Shown one piece after another: positions 60,776 through 64,000 of a DNA stretch of 64,000 nucleotides (within the stretch, counting starts at the first letter, position 1; each line of letters starts with the position of its first letter). Source of the stretch: Streptomyces katrae (GTDB taxonomy: Bacteria > Actinomycetota > Actinomycetes > Streptomycetales > Streptomycetaceae); the NCBI RefSeq assembly GCF_002028425.1, contig NZ_CP020042.1, positions 7,353,560 to 7,417,559 of the forward strand, given 5' to 3'. Below the pieces are notes generated by a model. That model searched no databases. It was not told the DNA's origin and was given only the letters and a program-made list of their open reading frames with translations. The translations under genes were made by a program, and so were the position numbers.

Positions 60776-61438
60776 TCACCCGGACCGGCATCCAATGCCG
60801 GACCTCCGCCCCCGCCCCCTGGCCTGGTGCGCAGGATGCGACGAGGACGTCGAAGCCGTCCAGGCCTGGCGCAAGGGCCGCACCATCGGCAAGTACGGCC
60901 GCCAAGACGATCAGCCGCATCGAGAAGGGCCTCCGCGAGTACCCAGAGCGCCAGCCTGCTCACTCTCAACCACACCGGCCACGACGGCCGCGCCATGCTC
61001 CCCGAGCACACCCCCTCCCCTCCCGCACCCGCAAAGGTCGGCGAAAGCCTGCTCGTCCCCAGCCGCCACGGCCTGCTCGTCCCGACCGGCGGAAGCCGGA
61101 ACGACACCACCGCCAACCTCACCGTCGCCCAGGTCCACATCCACATCCACCCCGACGAACCCGGAGTCCTGGGACTCCAGCTCGGCCGCGAAACACTCTG
61201 GCTTCGCCCGCGACTGTCAGCCCTCCTCCAACGGCTCGTCCATGAACGCCGCCCTCAGTCCGCGCCCCTCAAAGACCAGGAGACCCCCTATCTCCTTCCC
61301 GGCCTTCGCCCCTCTGGCTGCGTAGGGCATCTCCAAGAACGGGTGTTTGCGGCTTCCCGGAACGCTTCACGATCACCGACGTCAGGAACGTCTGCGAGAG
61401 ACAGGAACACCCGCCACGGGAGCGCACGAGTGCTGTAG
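60776..61438 (+). pseudogene. decayed integrase-like and regulator-like fragments
   Basis: In one frame a helix-turn-helix-like AAKTISRIEKGLREYPERQP follows a Cys pair (WCAGCDEDVEAVQAWRKGRT). In another, from about 60990, the sequence ALLQRLVHERRPQS and TPYLLPGLRPSG resembles the central part of tyrosine-type integrases used by Streptomyces elements. The catalytic R-H-R-Y residues cannot be assembled. It reads as a graveyard of element genes. Confidence 0.35.
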
Positions 61439-61503
61439 GGCGTAGGGGACCGGCTCGACCGGCTCGACCGGACGGCCAGGACGCCGACAGCGGTCGCCCT
61501 CAG

Positions 61504-61974
61504 TCAGCGATTGTTGGGGCTCAGCAGCGTGGCGGCCGCAGCGACGAAGGCCGCGGATGCTTCCTTGGCCGCATGCCGCAGGGCGTCCAACTCGGTGCGG
61601 TCGGTGGCCTTGCGCAGCGCGTACGTGGCATCTGCGGCCCGCTGGGCGGGGCCGGCCAGCTCGGGGACCAAGACCTGAAGGCGCATGTGGGGGGCGGTGA
61701 TCGCCGCCCGGGTGTCGTGGGACCTCGTCTGAGCCTCCAGCTGGTGCTCCGTGCCTGCCTCGGTCAGGGCCAGACGCTCCCGATGGAACATCGCCGAGCG
61801 GTGCGCGTCCAGGGCGGCCGCGAAGTCGGTGACGGCGCCGAGCTGGTCCTGGCGGTGGCTGTCGGCGCGCTGCTCGGCGCGTGCGGTGCGTGCCGAACGG
61901 TGCTGGAGGAGTCCGGCGGTCAGGGCACCGGCGAGGGTACCGAGTACGGCAACGATCGAAGACCATATGGACAT
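61504..61974 (-). CDS. membrane-anchored coiled-coil protein (KilB-like?)
   Basis: The 156-residue product starts at an in-frame start at 61974. One N-terminal helix (IWSSIVAVLGTLAGALTAGL) is followed by a long charged coiled-coil (RTARAEQRADSHRQDQLGAV, then LDAHRSAMFHRERLALTE). This matches a family common in Streptomyces conjugative elements and sometimes called KilB-like; whether the pIJ101 KilB function applies is not known. It stands alone. Confidence 0.6.
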   Translation of the reverse strand: MSIWSSIVAVLGTLAGALTAGLLQHRSARTARAEQRADSHRQDQLGAVTDFAAALDAHRSAMFHRERLALTEAGTEHQLEAQTRSHDTRAAITAPHMRLQVLVPELAGPAQRAADATYALRKATDRTELDALRHAAKEASAAFVAAAATLLSPNNR

Positions 61975-62879
61975 CAGGTGTTGTGTCCTCTCGGGTAGTC
62001 GGTTTCGGTGGTGAGGTCGGCGGACAGCGAGGTACGCGGCGGCGGTCTTCGGTGGCCGGGTTACGCCTGCAGCGCTCCGTCCCTACCCTGGCGGTCAGTT
62101 TGCGGCAGGGGTCAGAGATAGGCCTCCCAGGCCGTGATCACTTGCGCTGGGCCGATGAGCACACGAGACGGCCAGAAACAAGCACCGGAGCGCTTCCAGA
62201 ACTCAGCAATAGGTTTCTCGCCGCTGACGGACCGTTCCCAGCGGTGACCAACGAACGTTGCCGGCTGCCGGCGATAGAGTCACCCTTCCCGCCCGCTCAG
62301 CTCGAACACGTTGCGACGACGCCTCCAGAGCCTCGGTGTCCCCAGCGCCGGCAAGGCATGCAACGGCGCCTGGCTCGCACTCGTCGGAGCGGTCCACTGG
62401 AAGATGCTCGCCGACCTCCCGGGCACCGCCGACGGCACCGCACACCACCGGCACACATGGAACGGCGGCGACCGCGCCGGCTACATCGCCGGCCGCCTCC
62501 GAGCAGCACATGACCCGGATGGCCCCGAGTGAGCCCTTTCCGGTGAAGTCAGTGCAGGTGAAGACCGTCGCGCCAGCGCCCTTCCCCCTCGGGCCAGGAC
62601 GCGCCGCCCGCGGCAAGTTCGCCGCGGGGGAAGGAAGGCGGGAGCGCGGTGCTTCTCCCGGTGCACCAGGGTCGGCACCGCCGGTCCCGCAGGGGTGGAC
62701 AGTTGGCCGTTCCCGAGACGAGCGGCCCCTTCGCCAGCAGACTGGTACGCGTCGACGGCCCAGCGGGCTCTTCTCCTTTGAGGGGTCGGTCTGTTGAGGC
62801 CGTCGTGGGCGGGCCGGATCGGTTGTGCGCCGCGATCACCACGGTGTGGGGCGGGCACGGAGGGGTGGGGACGGTACGG
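61975..62879. other. mostly non-coding, minor fragments only
   Basis: About 900 bases contain no intact gene. A plus-strand frame near 62455-62530 (NGGDRAGYIAGRLRAAHDPD) may be the end of a small lost gene. The right end is the 5' region of the trypco2 gene; no promoter was recognised with confidence. Confidence 0.4.
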
Positions 62880-63275
62880 ATGGACGAGATCAGTCTCAGT
62901 GAAGCGTTGTGGCAGTTGCGGTCGGAGTTGTACCAGGCGCAGACCGACGGCGCGGGACAGCAGTTGAGATTCGAAGTGGAGAAGGCGGAGCTGGAGCTGG
63001 AGGTCGAGTTCCGGCGGGACGGCGCCGGCAAGGTGACGGTGTCCGTCGGCGCGCTCGGCGCGAAGGGCGAGGCCGAGGCCGGAGGGGCGCGCGGGGCCGT
63101 CCGGCGAGAGCGGCTCACCCTCACCTTGAACGTCCTCGACGAGGCCCTCGGCCCCGGTCAACGCTTCCGGGTCGAGCGCGGTGTCTCGGTCCGCAGTGCG
63201 TACGCCGGGGCACCGGACCCCGCCTACGGCTCTCAACCGTCCGAGCCGCTGCAGCCCGAGCCCTGGGACGAGTGA
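62880..63275 (+). CDS. trypco2-domain (trypsin-co-occurring) protein
   Basis: The 131-residue product starts at ATG 62880. ISLSEALWQLRSELYQAQTD, then QQLRFEVEKAELELEVEFRR, KVTVSVGALGAKGEAEAGGA and RLTLTLNVL show the pattern of trypco2, a small beta-rich domain encoded beside trypsin-like proteases in actinobacterial conflict systems described by the Aravind group. Its stop is one base before the protease start, so the two form one operon. The role of the domain is not established. Confidence 0.75.
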   Translation: MDEISLSEALWQLRSELYQAQTDGAGQQLRFEVEKAELELEVEFRRDGAGKVTVSVGALGAKGEAEAGGARGAVRRERLTLTLNVLDEALGPGQRFRVERGVSVRSAYAGAPDPAYGSQPSEPLQPEPWDE

Positions 63276-63276
63276 C

Positions 63277-64000
63277 ATGGATCCGAGGAGACTGGTACTG
63301 ATCCGTGTAGGGGGCGCACCGAACGGCACCGGCTACCTGATCGGGCCCCGGCTGGTCCTGACGAGCCTCCACGTCGTGCGCGACCGCGAACCGTGGTTGA
63401 GCGTGCGCGTCGGGCATCCGGTCCTGAGCACGAAGCTGCACCGGCGTGGCGTCCGCGTCTGCTGGCCCACTCCCCGCGACCACGTTTCCGACACCATGGA
63501 CGTGGCGCTGCTATGGCTGGACAAGCCCGTTGATGTCGGCGGTTCCGCGCCCGTGCGCTGGGGCCGGCCGGCCGGGGCCGCGTTGTTGTCGTACGAGGGC
63601 CTGGGCTTCCCGTCGTTTGCCGGCGACGGCGGGGAACCGCAGGTGGAGCACCTGCGGGGCGAGCTGCCCCCGGCCGGTACCTCCAGGACCGGCGGGGGAT
63701 GGGTCCTGGACACCCCGATCTGGCCCGAGCACCGGAGGGGACGTAGCGGCGCGTCGTGGGCGGGGGTTTCGGGCAGCGCCGTCTTCTGCGAGGGACGGCT
63801 GGTCGGTGTCGTCACCGAAGCCGACCCGGCACTCGGGCATCGCCGCCTGCACGCCCAGCCGGTCCACCCCCTGTTCGAGATCCCGCGGTTCGCCGACCTC
63901 CTGTCACGGCACGGAGACCGCCGGATCATGCCCGACCTGGAGTCGGTCGAAGCCACGAAGGGCCCGGTCCAATGGCCGGTCCTGGAGGGCAATCTCCCAC
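63277..64000 (+). CDS. trypsin-like serine protease (5' part; runs off the window)
   Basis: The frame starts at ATG 63277. The triad elements are visible: His in LVLTSLHVVRD, Asp in VSDTMDVALLWLD and Ser in WAGVSGSAVFCEGRL, giving a chymotrypsin-fold protease with no signal peptide and hence probably cytoplasmic. About 241 residues are present and the C-terminal part is cut off. In characterised families this domain precedes effector or NTPase parts. Together with the trypco2 gene it suggests a protease-based conflict system. Confidence 0.85.
   Translation, partial: MDPRRLVLIRVGGAPNGTGYLIGPRLVLTSLHVVRDREPWLSVRVGHPVLSTKLHRRGVRVCWPTPRDHVSDTMDVALLWLDKPVDVGGSAPVRWGRPAGAALLSYEGLGFPSFAGDGGEPQVEHLRGELPPAGTSRTGGGWVLDTPIWPEHRRGRSGASWAGVSGSAVFCEGRLVGVVTEADPALGHRRLHAQPVHPLFEIPRFADLLSRHGDRRIMPDLESVEATKGPVQWPVLEGNLP

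Noticed and set aside
60696..61000. A complete CRISPR array after the single repeat
   Set aside because: No second repeat at 61-base spacing or anywhere nearby, and no cas genes in the window.

Overview
The window looks like an accessory, probably chromosome-arm segment of a Streptomyces or close relative. The evidence is very high G+C with G/C-ending codons, two chaplin genes, an AfsR-type regulator, GTG starts, a rare TTA codon, and Streptomyces-type small stress proteins. No rRNA or tRNA gene was seen. Many genes are broken by single-base frameshifts, in-frame stops or truncations. Very long genes (the 3.4-kb AfsR-like gene and the 3.3-kb helicase gene) are intact. The breakage therefore tracks mobile and duplicated DNA, although sequencing error cannot be excluded.

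Layout, left to right. 0-8 kb: the 5' end of a clpP gene, small decayed element genes, and two copies of a module made of a short chaplin plus a beta-propeller-like protein, with a Nudix hydrolase and a hemerythrin-like gene. 8-14 kb: a large AfsR/BTAD ATPase regulator, then a 780-bp block repeated near 43.6 kb. 15.7-19 kb: small membrane and stress proteins (DUF6381, DUF6131, CsbD, DUF1206 types). 18-23 kb: the remnant of an integrative conjugative element (MobC-like protein, small Zn protein), a decayed Tn3-family transposase, and an intact MerR-methyltransferase fusion gene. 23-28 kb: thioesterase, secreted beta-helix protein, DUF3995 membrane protein, MBL-fold hydrolase and decayed fragments. 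28-33 kb: an IS pile-up (IS630, IS256, IS5, IS1182 types). 33.7-36.3 kb: an HxlR regulator divergent from a DUF1330-PhzF pair. 36.7-42.6 kb: a mirror-like cluster of two NarL-type kinase/regulator pairs flanking two CPBP membrane proteases. 44.5-50.4 kb: hypothetical, SMI1/KNR4 and lipoprotein genes with the 3' end of a group II intron inside an IS5 remnant. 50.4-52.6 kb: two fused IS5-type elements beside a truncated copy of the methyltransferase tail. 52.8-56 kb: a MerR regulator, a TetR/azoreductase-fragment/SMR efflux locus with two operators, and an Hsp20 gene. 56.6-60.4 kb: a large SF1 helicase and a zinc-binding protein. 60.7 kb: a single type I-E CRISPR repeat. The right edge holds a trypco2 protein next to a trypsin-like protease that runs off the window.

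The most notable signal is a reciprocal exchange near 18.57-18.99 kb. The 3' ends of two convergent genes (DUF1206 and MobC-like) have been swapped by an inversion of about 400 bp. Functional modules that appear coherent are TetR-SMR (drug efflux with visible operators), HxlR/DUF1330/PhzF (divergent redox-type regulation), the kinase-regulator/CPBP cluster (envelope sensing), chaplins (aerial surface), and trypco2-protease (a candidate conflict system whose remaining genes would lie to the right).
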